From: Desulfobulbaceae bacterium
Lineage (GTDB): Bacteria > Desulfobacterota > Desulfobulbia > Desulfobulbales > Desulfobulbaceae
Direction of reading: 5' to 3'
Assembly (NCBI GenBank): GCA_023544645.1
Contig: JAMJFO010000027.1
Span: 1-40,917 of the forward strand
Length of the DNA: 40,917 nucleotides
Shown: positions 10,196-18,377 of the stretch, in pieces
How the letters are laid out: every line of letters begins with the position of its first letter
Numbering within the stretch: position 1 is the stretch's first letter
The notes under the pieces: generated by a model
Database searches by the model: none
What the model was told of the DNA's origin: nothing
The model's input: only the letters and a program-made list of their open reading frames with translations
Translations under genes and position numbers: made by a program

Positions 10196-10218
10196 TTATT
10201 ATACTGTACAAAAGGCAA

Positions 10219-11322
10219 TTGTTATCAACCGCAGTTATGGAGACGCTTCAGGTGAATACTGAACCAAGTTATGCAGAACTTTATCACAAGGTAAAGGATC
10301 TCGAGAACCAGACTACTCGCATTGCAGGTGATGCTGTTGAAAAGGTCAACAAGTGCGAGGCCAAATATCAGGCCATTCTCGATACGGTTGATGCTCATCT
10401 GACTCTTATTGACCGTAATTTTACGGTGATCTGGGCAAACCGCAACGCGAGGAAGCTGTTCGGGGAAAATATAGTCGGCAAAAACTGCCATGAGGCTTGT
10501 CAGGGCAGCAATAATCCCTGCGGGGTGACAAAGTGTATAGTCCGCGATGCCTTCCGATCCGGAATTGTCCAGAGGCATGAGGCTGAAATGACTGATCAGC
10601 AGGGGCGCCGCCGTTTCTTCAGCGGCGCTGCCCATGTTGTCCGCAGGGGCAGTAATGGCGAGGCGACCGCCGTCGTTAAGGTGTACAACGATATAACTGA
10701 ACAGAAAAAAACTGAATACGAACTGAAGCAGAGTATGCTGCAGCTGCGGAAAAATCTGGCCGGGACAATTCAGGCCATGGCCATGACCGTGGAAACCAGG
10801 GATCCCTATACGGCCGGTCATCAACGGCGTACATCGGATATTGCCAGGAACATAGCCCGGCAGATGAAACTGTCCAGGCAGGAAGTGGACGGCATCCGGA
10901 TGGCCGGGGTAATTCATGATCTGGGAAAGATCTGTGTTCCTGCGGAAATTTTAAGCAAACCCGGCAAGATAGGCGCAACCGAGTTTTCACTTATCCAGAA
11001 TCATCCGCAGACCGGCTATGATATCCTGAAGGGGATAGAATTCAACTGGCCGGTGGCCGAGATAGTCCGGCAGCATCATGAGCGGATTGACGGATCCGGG
11101 TATCCCTTTGGTCTGAAAGGTGAGCAGATCCGCATAGAGGCGAAGATTATCGGCGTGGCCGATGTTATTGAAGCAATGTCGTCACATCGGCCGTACAGGC
11201 CATCGCTGGGAATCAACAAGGCCTTCAGTGAAATAATGACGAACAGCGGCACCCTTTATGACGCGGATGTGGTTAATGCCACGGTGGACCTGTTCAGCCG
11301 GCGCAAGTTCGATTTTCACTGA
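10219..11322 (+). CDS. PAS / HD-GYP cyclic-di-GMP phosphodiesterase
   Basis: A 367-residue cytoplasmic protein: a short coiled start, a PAS domain (about residues 48-165) with a cysteine cluster (CHEACQGSNNPCGVTKC) that could hold metal or sense redox, and a C-terminal HD-GYP domain. The HD-GYP signature is complete: HDLGK with His 233/Asp 234, HHER with His 286/287, then GSGYPFGLKGEQI. It should hydrolyse cyclic-di-GMP. Start choice is weak: TTG 10219 has AAAGG just upstream at short spacing, while ATG 10237 is in frame without a ribosome site. It follows the MerR-cyclase closely, so cAMP synthesis and c-di-GMP breakdown are probably coexpressed. A TTATACTGTACA box at 10199-10210 lies between them. 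Confidence 0.93.
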   Translation: MLSTAVMETLQVNTEPSYAELYHKVKDLENQTTRIAGDAVEKVNKCEAKYQAILDTVDAHLTLIDRNFTVIWANRNARKLFGENIVGKNCHEACQGSNNPCGVTKCIVRDAFRSGIVQRHEAEMTDQQGRRRFFSGAAHVVRRGSNGEATAVVKVYNDITEQKKTEYELKQSMLQLRKNLAGTIQAMAMTVETRDPYTAGHQRRTSDIARNIARQMKLSRQEVDGIRMAGVIHDLGKICVPAEILSKPGKIGATEFSLIQNHPQTGYDILKGIEFNWPVAEIVRQHHERIDGSGYPFGLKGEQIRIEAKIIGVADVIEAMSSHRPYRPSLGINKAFSEIMTNSGTLYDADVVNATVDLFSRRKFDFH

Positions 11323-11339
11323 TTTCCCGGCGCTGACCA

Positions 11340-12617
11340 TCAGAGACTGGCATTGGCTATACCATCCTTCAGCATGTGTTTGACATCGTAGATAACGGCA
11401 TTTTCCTTGCAGAACGAGCGGAGATCAGCCGGATCCATGCTGGTGAATTGATGATGGGCAACGGCCGCAATAACCGCGTCATATCGCCGGGTCGGCGGCT
11501 GGTCAACCATTTTCACCTCATAGGCTGACTGCGCTTCCTCCCTGTCCACCCACGGATCATGCACTTCAACCACGGCCCCGTATGATTCCAGCTCCCTGAT
11601 TATCTGTACAACACCTGTATTGCGCAGGTCCGGACAATTTTCCTTAAAGGTCAGGCCCATTACCAGGATAATAGAACCTGCCACGTGAATGCGGTTTTTC
11701 AGCATCAGTTTAACCACCTGTGACGCGATATATCGTCCCATGTCATCATTGAGGCGGCGGCCTGCCAGGATCATTTCCGGGTGATAACCTGCCTGCTGCG
11801 CCTTGTGCGTGAGATAGTAGGGGTCAACCCCGATGCAATGCCCGCCGACTAGGCCGGGCTGAAACGGCAGGAAGTTCCACTTGGTTCCGGCGGCCTCCAG
11901 GACCTCCATGGTGTCAATTCCCAGCAGGTTGAAGATAAGGGCAAGTTCGTTGATCAGGGCAATGTTGACGTCCCGCTGGGTATTCTCGATGACCTTGGCG
12001 GCTTCGGCAACCCGGATTGAACTTGCCCTGAAGGTGCCGGCAGTGATGATCAATTTGTACAGATTGTCGACAAAGTCCGCTGTTTCCGGAGTTGACCCGG
12101 AGGTGATTTTGACAATATCGGGCAGCCGATGCTTGGCGTCACCCGGATTTATCCGTTCCGGACTGTATCCGCAGAAAAAATCCCTGTTATAGGTCAGGCC
12201 CGAGTTTTTTTCCAGCACCGGAACACAGACTTCCTCTGTAGCGCCTGGAAAGACGGTGGATTCGTAAATGACCACATCGCCTTTCTTGAGCGCCGAACCA
12301 ACGATTTCGGATGCGCCGATAAGGGGATGGAAATCCGGTCTTTTGAATTCGTCTATGGGGGTGGGAACGGCAACGATCATGACGTTGCAGTCACGGAGCA
12401 TTTCACGGCTGCTGGTAAACTGCAGATCGGTAGCCTGCCGGAGTTCCTCGCTGCCGACTTCGCGGGTAGTGTCCACGCCCAGGCTCAGTTCGGCAATCCG
12501 GTTGGTCTTGATGTCAAAGCCGACGGTAGGGAGCTTTTTGCTGAATTCGACAGCAAGGGGCAGGCCGACGTATCCCAGGCCGATCACCGCAATTTTTGTT
12601 GTTTCCAGGTTTGGCAT
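11340..12617 (-). CDS. tviB: UDP-sugar C6 dehydrogenase, TviB/WbpO type
   Basis: A 425-residue NAD-dependent nucleotide-sugar 6-dehydrogenase that oxidises a UDP-HexNAc (UDP-GlcNAc or UDP-GalNAc) to the uronate for capsule or O-antigen synthesis. The Rossmann entry is [14 protein letters not shown] (residues 9-22); [14 protein letters not shown] and the catalytic Cys 261 in [18 protein letters not shown] are intact. The central [19 protein letters not shown] and the whole-protein pattern resemble TviB of Vi capsule more than Ugd. An AAAGGAG ribosome site precedes the ATG. It lies 20 bp downstream of queE on the same strand, with no other polysaccharide gene nearby, which is unusual. The exact sugar substrate cannot be told by eye. 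Confidence 0.93.
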   Translation of the reverse strand: MPNLETTKIAVIGLGYVGLPLAVEFSKKLPTVGFDIKTNRIAELSLGVDTTREVGSEELRQATDLQFTSSREMLRDCNVMIVAVPTPIDEFKRPDFHPLIGASEIVGSALKKGDVVIYESTVFPGATEEVCVPVLEKNSGLTYNRDFFCGYSPERINPGDAKHRLPDIVKITSGSTPETADFVDNLYKLIITAGTFRASSIRVAEAAKVIENTQRDVNIALINELALIFNLLGIDTMEVLEAAGTKWNFLPFQPGLVGGHCIGVDPYYLTHKAQQAGYHPEMILAGRRLNDDMGRYIASQVVKLMLKNRIHVAGSIILVMGLTFKENCPDLRNTGVVQIIRELESYGAVVEVHDPWVDREEAQSAYEVKMVDQPPTRRYDAVIAAVAHHQFTSMDPADLRSFCKENAVIYDVKHMLKDGIANASL

Positions 12618-12637
12618 GATGCTCCTTTTATCGTTGA

Positions 12638-13309
12638 TCAGACGCCTCGGTCCAATTCGGGCCAGAGTATTTTATGCAGTTGCAGCTGCAGGCGAACGGG
12701 CAGATGGTGAGTGAGGATCAGTGTTGCCAGTTCCTGTGGGGCCAGGGAGGCTGCGACAGGGGAGAACAGCACCGGGACCGTTGTGTGCAGCCCGTATTGC
12801 TCCACGATGCCCCTGGCCCAATGAAAATCCTTCTCCGAAGAAAGGACGAATTTGACTTCGTCACGGCTGCCGCTTGCGGCCCGCGCCGATAAAGTGTCCA
12901 TGTTGGTCCAGTCGTTTTTACTGTCCATGCCGCTGCCTGGACACTTGATGTCCAGGATAACAGCCGCCGCTTTCGGCACCCGGTGGATGGGAAGACTGCC
13001 GTTGGTCTCCACCAGGACTGTCCGGCCCCGCTGCAGCAGCGTTTCCAACAGGGGGTAGATTTCCTCCTGGAGCAATGGTTCGCCGCCGGTAAGTTCGATC
13101 ATGACCCCGGGAAAACCGTCCGACCACGCAACAATCTCCCGGACAGGTTTTTTTTTGCCCGGCTCATCCCAGGTGTAGCTGGAATCGCAAAAACTGCACC
13201 GCAGGTTGCATCCGGCCAACCGGATAAACAGGCAGGGAAGCCCGGCCCGGGTCGATTCCCCCTGGATCGAGTAGAATCGCTCAACAACGTTCAGCAATGG
13301 TTCAGCCAC
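12638..13309 (-). CDS. queE: 7-carboxy-7-deazaguanine synthase QueE
   Basis: Radical SAM enzyme that converts 6-carboxy-tetrahydropterin to 7-carboxy-7-deazaguanine in queuosine/preQ0 synthesis. The short QueE fold is evident: [20 protein letters not shown], then the cluster motif CNLRCSFC (Cys 34, 38, 41), the SAM-binding LTGGEPLLQ, and [13 protein letters not shown] 13309 is chosen because it begins the conserved region and gives 223 residues, a usual length; the frame stays open further upstream inside queD. This start overlaps the end of queD by 8 bp, indicating translational coupling and a shared pathway. Confidence 0.94.
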   Translation of the reverse strand: MAEPLLNVVERFYSIQGESTRAGLPCLFIRLAGCNLRCSFCDSSYTWDEPGKKKPVREIVAWSDGFPGVMIELTGGEPLLQEEIYPLLETLLQRGRTVLVETNGSLPIHRVPKAAAVILDIKCPGSGMDSKNDWTNMDTLSARAASGSRDEVKFVLSSEKDFHWARGIVEQYGLHTTVPVLFSPVAASLAPQELATLILTHHLPVRLQLQLHKILWPELDRGV

Positions 13310-13673
13310 CGTAATAGGTAACCCCGCTGGAGTCGGTTTCCCGCACCGTGACCGAGTAAAGGCTGTACCTGTCGGTCTGCAGGTCATCTTTCAGTTCGGT
13401 GAAGATGTGCATGGCGATATGTTCCGACGAAGGGTTTCGTTCCCTGAACGAGGGGTGTTCGTTCAGGTCGCGATGATCAAGATCGTCGACAACCCTGTTG
13501 ACGACCTGTTTCAGGGATCTGAAATCGATGCCCATGCCCAGATGATCAAGTTCCGTCGCCCTGACCGTCACCTTCACCTTCCAGTTGTGGCCGTGCGGTT
13601 TTTCACAGTTGCCCGGGTATTCGCGGAGATGATGCCCTCCGGAAAAATGAGTTTTTATGAAAATATCAAGCAT
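13302..13673 (-). CDS. queD: 6-carboxy-tetrahydropterin synthase QueD
   Basis: A 123-residue PTPS-family enzyme of queuosine synthesis, making 6-carboxy-5,6,7,8-tetrahydropterin from dihydroneopterin triphosphate. Zinc ligands are visible as His 14/15 in SGGHHLREYP and the HGH (27-29) in CEKPHGHNWKVKV, with the catalytic Cys 23 between them; the distal DHRDLNEH is also present. A GGAG ribosome site lies upstream. First gene of a queD-queE-tviB unit, divergent from the DUF1015 gene. A short dyad, CCGGGA-ATG-TCCCGG, lies at 13711-13725 in the divergent region and could be an operator. I see no preQ1 riboswitch. Confidence 0.95.
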   Translation of the reverse strand: MLDIFIKTHFSGGHHLREYPGNCEKPHGHNWKVKVTVRATELDHLGMGIDFRSLKQVVNRVVDDLDHRDLNEHPSFRERNPSSEHIAMHIFTELKDDLQTDRYSLYSVTVRETDSSGVTYYGG

Positions 13674-13858
13674 CTTCTGCTCCAGAGGTTATTTTGATTA
13701 TCTGATATGCCCGGGAATGTCCCGGTCAGGAAAAGCACCTTGCATATCCACTTCATTCAATGGTAAAGAATGACTGATTTTTTGATACCAGTTTATTACC
13801 TGAAATCTGATAATATAGCAGGAATATTTGATTTTGACCAGCAAGAGGAGATATTTTC

Positions 13859-15247
13859 ATGGCACTTATCGCCCCGTTCAGGGGGTTGCGTTTTAATCCT
13901 GATAAAATAACCCGTCTCGAAGAAGTCGTTACGCCGCCATATGATGTCATCAGCGAAAAAGACGGCGCCAAGTTTCTTGAGAAAAATGCGCATAACATGA
14001 TCCAGCTGGACCTGAGAACCAATTCTCATGGCGCGGAAGAAGAGGGTGATGACCGCTACCGGAAGGCAAAGAGTTTGTTCGATGCCTGGCAGGAGCAGGA
14101 GATCCTTGTCCGGGACGAGGAGCCCTGCATTTACCTCTATTATATCGATTATACCCATCCCTCGGGCCGCAGGATGACCAGGAAAGGGTTGATTTCCCTG
14201 GTGGGCCTGGCCGAGTTCTCCGAAGGCATTGTTCGGCCCCATGAAAAAACCTTTGATGCGGTTATTGTCGACCGCATGCGCCTCACCGATGAATGCCGGG
14301 CCCAGTTCAGCCAGGTTTTCTCCATTTATAACGACAGCGGCAATACGGTCATCAGCACCCTGGAAAAATCAAGGGAGCCCCGCCCCGTCTCCTCGGTGCG
14401 CGATCACCTGGGCAATACACATACCCTGTGGCGGGTCACCGACCGGCAGGCGCTGGATGCGGTTATCAGCTATTTTGCCGATCAGCCGGTCTACATCGCC
14501 GACGGCCATCATCGTTATACAACAGCGCTCGGCTGCCGCAAAAACGCGCTGCGCAGGAACCCGGACCTGCCGCCGGACAGTCCCTTTAATTTCATCATGA
14601 TGTATCTCTGCGCCACCGAAGACGAGGGCCTGTCGGTTCTGCCGACGCACCGCCTGCTCGAATACCCCGAGGCGCTATCTGCCGACCGGATTGTCGACAG
14701 GCTGAAGCAGGGGCTTGAGGTGGAGGAGATTAACGGCGGCAGCAGGGAAGTCCTCATGGCCGAGATCCTGGCCATGATGAATGAATCCTCCATGACCTCG
14801 ACTGCTCCGGTGTTCGGTCTGTACCACGCCGGCGAAGACCGTTCCTTCTTCCTGAAGCTGAAAGACAGTGTGGATAGTTATCCATCCCTGGCCGGCAAAC
14901 CGGAGGTCCTCCGCGAACTTGATGTGGTTGTCCTGTCCGACCTGCTGTTTCATGAGCTCCTCGGCCTTGAGCACATGCGGATCGTCAGGGAAAAACTGGT
15001 CAGCTATTACAGCGATCCGGATGAGGCCATGGATGTGGCGGTGAAAAAGAGCGTTGGCGATAACCAGCGGACACCGCTGCTTTTCCTGCTCAACCCCACA
15101 CGGGTCAGCCAGGTGACGGATGTGGCGGACAGCGGCGAGATCATGCCGCACAAATCCACCTATTTCTATCCGAAAATAGTGACCGGGCTCCTGATCAACA
15201 AGCTGGTCGACGGAGAAAAAATTTACATGCCGGAACAGGGAAGGTGA
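13859..15247 (+). CDS. DUF1015 family protein
   Basis: A 462-residue cytoplasmic DUF1015 protein. The family start is exact (APFRGLRFNPDKI, EEVVTPPYDVIS), followed by the hallmark histidine-rich VYIADGHHRYTTAL near residue 220 and LPTHRLLEYPEAL. DUF1015 proteins are often found beside serine/glycine metabolism genes, and a related archaeal fold has serine kinase activity; a kinase-like role here is inference. AGGAG precedes the ATG. Its last codons overlap the GTG of the methyltransferase gene, so it leads a likely three-gene unit with trmN6-like and yifB. Confidence 0.93.
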   Translation: MALIAPFRGLRFNPDKITRLEEVVTPPYDVISEKDGAKFLEKNAHNMIQLDLRTNSHGAEEEGDDRYRKAKSLFDAWQEQEILVRDEEPCIYLYYIDYTHPSGRRMTRKGLISLVGLAEFSEGIVRPHEKTFDAVIVDRMRLTDECRAQFSQVFSIYNDSGNTVISTLEKSREPRPVSSVRDHLGNTHTLWRVTDRQALDAVISYFADQPVYIADGHHRYTTALGCRKNALRRNPDLPPDSPFNFIMMYLCATEDEGLSVLPTHRLLEYPEALSADRIVDRLKQGLEVEEINGGSREVLMAEILAMMNESSMTSTAPVFGLYHAGEDRSFFLKLKDSVDSYPSLAGKPEVLRELDVVVLSDLLFHELLGLEHMRIVREKLVSYYSDPDEAMDVAVKKSVGDNQRTPLLFLLNPTRVSQVTDVADSGEIMPHKSTYFYPKIVTGLLINKLVDGEKIYMPEQGR

Positions 15248-15987
15248 CTGTTTACTGTTCTCCATTAACCAACGACACCCTGTTTGACGGGCGGCTTGTT
15301 TGTCGGCAGTACCGGCTTGGATACCGTTTTTCCGTTGATGCTGTTCTGGCCGCGCATTTTTGCCGCGTACAGGACGGCGATCACATCCTGGATCTTGGCT
15401 GCGGCTGCGGGGTGATAGGCCTTATTCTCGCCTACCGTCATCAGGGCAGGGGAGTGCAGGTTGCTGGCCTGGAGTTCCAGCCGGATCTGGCCATGCTTTC
15501 CCACGACAATGTCCTGGCCAATAATATGGAATCCTCGGTATCGATCATTGAGGGAGATCTGCGGCGTATCGAGCAGTTCGTTGCTCCCGAATCCATGGAT
15601 ATGGTGGTGTGCAACCCCCCCTACCGAAAACCGGGCGCCGGGCGGTTAAGTCCCGGGAACCAGCGTGCCAGGGCGCGCCACGAGGTTGATTCCTGCCTGG
15701 AGGAAGTTGTCGACGCCGCAGCCTTTGCCGTGAGAAACCGGGGGCGCGTTGTCTTTGTCTACCCTGCCGACCGCAGTGTTTTCCTGCTTCATTGCCTGAA
15801 ACTCAGGAACCTTGAACCAAAACGGATCCAGCCTGTATACAGCTACCCCGGCATTGACGAGGCATGTCTTGTGCTGGTCGAGGCGGTGAAGAACGGCGGC
15901 GAGGAAGCGCGGATAACTGCTCCGTTCTATATTTACACCGAAAAGAACGGTCCCTATACCGATCAAATGAAAGAATTGTACACCTGA
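15244..15987 (+). CDS. trmN6: tRNA1(Val) adenine-37-N6-methyltransferase-like (TrmN6/YfiC)
   Basis: A 247-residue SAM-dependent methyltransferase of the TrmN6/YfiC group, which methylates N6 of A37 in tRNA1(Val) in E. coli. The opening FRQ-type strand is VCRQYRLGYRFSVDAVLAAHF; motif I is DLGCGCGVIGLIL near residues 51-63; the N6-adenine motif is VVCNPPYRK near residue 120, followed by the arginine-rich loop and ARHEVD typical of the group. The GTG start lies four bases inside the preceding gene (GTGA overlap), with AGGGAAG upstream, so it is translationally coupled to the DUF1015 gene. The tRNA target is inferred from family membership only. Confidence 0.88.
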   Translation: MTVYCSPLTNDTLFDGRLVCRQYRLGYRFSVDAVLAAHFCRVQDGDHILDLGCGCGVIGLILAYRHQGRGVQVAGLEFQPDLAMLSHDNVLANNMESSVSIIEGDLRRIEQFVAPESMDMVVCNPPYRKPGAGRLSPGNQRARARHEVDSCLEEVVDAAAFAVRNRGRVVFVYPADRSVFLLHCLKLRNLEPKRIQPVYSYPGIDEACLVLVEAVKNGGEEARITAPFYIYTEKNGPYTDQMKELYT

Positions 15988-15990
15988 ACC

Positions 15991-17523
15991 ATGCTTGCCA
16001 AGGTACTCAGCGGCGCCGTACAGGGCGTTGACGGTTTTATCGTCCAGGTGGAAGTCGATCTGGCCCAGGGGCTTCCTGCTTTTTCCACGGTGGGCCTGCC
16101 GGAAGGAGCGGTTCGGGAAAGCAAGGACCGGGTGAAGTCTGCAGTTAAAAACAGCGGTTACGAATTTCCTTCCCGGCGGATTACGGTCAACCTTGCCCCG
16201 GCTGCGGTCAAAAAAGAGGGGGCCGGTTACGATCTGCCCATTGCCCTGGGCATCCTTGCCGCCGCCGGTCTTTTTGAAAGCACCTCCCTTGAAAGGACCG
16301 GCATTACCGGCGAACTCTCCCTGGACGGCGAAGTACGTCCGGTCAAAGGCGTCCTGCCCATGGTCCTGGCGGCGAGAAAGCAGGGGGTGGGCCGATTTAT
16401 TGTACCATTGGCCAATGCTTCGGAAGCAGGGGTTGTCGAAGGGATCGAGATTGTCGCTGTCGCCAGTCTTGCGGAAGCTGTGGAAATGATCTGCGGCCAC
16501 CGGGAGATTGTGCCGGTCAAAACCGATGTCGACGCGGTGTTCCGGGCCGACGGCGAATATCATGTCGATTTTGCCGAGGTCCAGGGGCAGGAATACGCCA
16601 AACGGGCGCTGGAGATCGCCGCGGCCGGTGGTCATAACATTCTTTTAAGCGGCGTTCCCGGCACCGGCAAGACCATGATGGCCAGACGGTTGCCGACGAT
16701 CCTGCCCGAACTGACCCTGGAGGAAGCCCTGGAAACAACCAAGGTCTACTCCTGCACCGGCCTGCTGCCCGACAGCCAGCCGCTCATGGTTACCCGTCCT
16801 TTCCGCTCGCCCCATCATACCATTTCCGATGCCGGATTGATCGGAGGGGGGCAGATGCCCAAACCGGGGGAGGTGTCCCTGGCCCATAACGGCGTGCTGT
16901 TCCTCGACGAGCTCCCGGAATTCAGGAAAAATGTCCTGGAGGTGATGCGTCAGCCCATGGAGGACGGCACGGTCATCATCTCCCGGGCCGCGACAAGTCT
17001 TCCTTTTCCGGCCCGCTTCATGCTCGTTGCCGCCATGAACCCCTGTCCCTGCGGCTATCTCGGCGACCGGGCCAGGGAGTGCTCCTGCACCCCGGCCCAG
17101 GTCCAGCGCTACCAGTCCCGCCTTTCCGGCCCGCTTCTTGATCGCATTGACATGCACGTTGAGGTGCCGCCGGTGCAGGTGAAGGAGATCAGCAATGCCC
17201 AACCCGGCAGCTCATCGGCGCAGATGCGCGCCAGGGTGCAGGCAGCGCGCAAGACGCAGTCTCTGCGTTTCAGGGGAGGGCGAGGGGTTTTTGCCAATTC
17301 GCAGATGAACACTTCGCACCTGAAAAAACATTGCCTCCTGGACCGGGAATCGTCCGATATTCTCCATCAGTCAATAGAGCGGTTGGGGCTGTCCGCCAGG
17401 GCATATAACCGCATCCTCAAAATCTCCCGGACCATTGCCGATCTCGACGGGTCAGAGGCAATTTCCACCCCCCATGTGACCGAAGCCATCCAGTACCGGC
17501 GATCCCGGTCGGCCAACCTGTAG
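15991..17523 (+). CDS. yifB: YifB/ComM-family Mg-chelatase-like AAA+ ATPase
   Basis: A 510-residue member of the YifB/ComM family, the usual length. An N-terminal LonC-like domain (PAFSTVGLPEGAVRESKDRV) precedes the AAA+ ChlI-like core with Walker A GVPGTGKTMM (about residue 220) and Walker B LFLDELPEF, then the zinc-type cysteines CPCGYLGDRARECSC and the C-terminal Mg-chelatase helical domain ending near YRRSRSANL. ComM from naturally transformable bacteria is a hexameric helicase that extends heteroduplexes during uptake recombination; whether that applies here is unknown. It begins 3 bp after the methyltransferase stop, so it is in the same operon. Confidence 0.95.
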   Translation: MLAKVLSGAVQGVDGFIVQVEVDLAQGLPAFSTVGLPEGAVRESKDRVKSAVKNSGYEFPSRRITVNLAPAAVKKEGAGYDLPIALGILAAAGLFESTSLERTGITGELSLDGEVRPVKGVLPMVLAARKQGVGRFIVPLANASEAGVVEGIEIVAVASLAEAVEMICGHREIVPVKTDVDAVFRADGEYHVDFAEVQGQEYAKRALEIAAAGGHNILLSGVPGTGKTMMARRLPTILPELTLEEALETTKVYSCTGLLPDSQPLMVTRPFRSPHHTISDAGLIGGGQMPKPGEVSLAHNGVLFLDELPEFRKNVLEVMRQPMEDGTVIISRAATSLPFPARFMLVAAMNPCPCGYLGDRARECSCTPAQVQRYQSRLSGPLLDRIDMHVEVPPVQVKEISNAQPGSSSAQMRARVQAARKTQSLRFRGGRGVFANSQMNTSHLKKHCLLDRESSDILHQSIERLGLSARAYNRILKISRTIADLDGSEAISTPHVTEAIQYRRSRSANL

Positions 17524-17533
17524 AACACCATTT

Positions 17534-17559
17534 CCTTCCGGACCGCGGTGAACGGAAGG
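17534..17559. terminator. Hairpin after yifB
   Basis: CCTTCCG (17534-17540) and CGGAAGG (17553-17559) form a perfect 7-bp stem with a 12-nt loop just after the yifB stop. No T-run follows, so it may be a Rho-assisted or processing hairpin rather than a classical terminator. Confidence 0.35.
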
Positions 17560-17570
17560 GCAGAGATTCC

Positions 17571-17599
17571 TGGAACCGGGAGATCATTTCTGCTATTAT
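17571..17599 (+). promoter_or_regulatory. Candidate extended -10 promoter for the response regulator
   Basis: TGC-TATTAT (-10 hexamer 17594-17599, preceded by the extended TG at 17591-17592) lies about 40 bp before the regulator start, with a poor -35 (TGGAAC, 17571-17576). It would explain separate transcription from yifB. Confidence 0.3.
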
Positions 17600-17638
17600 A
17601 GAAGAAATATACATACTCAGCCAAAGGATTGCTCAGCC

Positions 17639-18265
17639 ATGGAAGCTCCCAAAGTCCTCATTGTCGATGATGAGCCCGCTCTGCAGAAGGCATTGAAAAT
17701 GGCCCTGAAATATGAAGGGTATCAGCTTTATTTTGCCGATAATGGCCAGAGCGGCCTGGAGATGTTTCACCGGGTCAATCCCGACCTTGTTTTCCTGGAC
17801 CTGAAAATGCCGGTGATGGATGGCTACCATTTCCTGGAATCCCTGGAAATCTCGCCCGACGCCCCCTACACCATCATTGTTATCACCGGTCACGGGATCG
17901 ATCAGGAGATCGAAAAATGTTACAGCCTGGGCATCGACTTTTTCCTGAAAAAACCATTGAGCACGGTGGAGGTGTGCTGCATCGCGCGGCGGTGCATTGA
18001 AGTTAAACGGCTGAAGGCGGAGCGGGAAAAGCTGATCGAAAATCTGCAGCAGGCCCAGGAAACCATCAACTATTTAAAAGCCTTTCTGGTTATCTGCTCC
18101 TCCTGCAAACGCGTCCGCGATGAAGATGAGCAATGGATTGACCTGGACACGTATATCCGCAAACATTCCGATACCCAGTTCAGTCACGGTGTCTGCCCGC
18201 AATGCATCGAAATGCTGTATCCGGACATCCTGGAAGTGATACGCAGGAAGGATCCAAAGAAGTAA
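17639..18265 (+). CDS. Response regulator with C-terminal cysteine motif
   Basis: A 208-residue protein: a receiver domain (residues 1-122) with the acidic pair D10/D11 in IVDDEP, phospho-acceptor Asp 54 in FLDLKMP and the Lys in FLKKPLS, then a short coiled coil (about 125-150), then a compact segment ICSSCKRVRDEDEQWIDL...HSDTQFSHGVCPQCIEMLYPD. That CxxC...CxxC block is common at the ends of PAS- and receiver-containing signalling proteins in Desulfobacterota-type genomes and may bind zinc; its partner is not known to me. There is no DNA-binding or enzyme output. An AAAGGA ribosome site lies 10 bases before the ATG. No kinase adjoins it. Confidence 0.92.
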   Translation: MEAPKVLIVDDEPALQKALKMALKYEGYQLYFADNGQSGLEMFHRVNPDLVFLDLKMPVMDGYHFLESLEISPDAPYTIIVITGHGIDQEIEKCYSLGIDFFLKKPLSTVEVCCIARRCIEVKRLKAEREKLIENLQQAQETINYLKAFLVICSSCKRVRDEDEQWIDLDTYIRKHSDTQFSHGVCPQCIEMLYPDILEVIRRKDPKK

Positions 18266-18326
18266 GAAATTTTTTTACCTTGGGATGAAAACCAGTTCTG
18301 AGCGCCGGTTAAAGAGCATACTTGAA

Positions 18327-18343
18327 TCGGCAGAATCTGCCGA
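18327..18343. terminator. Convergent-gene hairpin
   Basis: TCGGCAG-AAT-CTGCCGA is a perfect 7-bp stem with a 3-nt loop midway between the convergent response regulator and radical SAM genes. A second, weaker hairpin (ATCCG/CGGAT, 18347-18363) followed by TTT lies beside it. Together they probably end transcripts from both sides; neither has a full T-tract. Confidence 0.4.
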
Positions 18344-18377
18344 GCCATCCGAACCTTCCGGATTTTCAGACAAAATA

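Noticed and set aside
13674-13858. preQ1 riboswitch before queD
   Set aside because: No preQ1-I or preQ1-II consensus could be seen; only a short CCGGGA/TCCCGG dyad is present.
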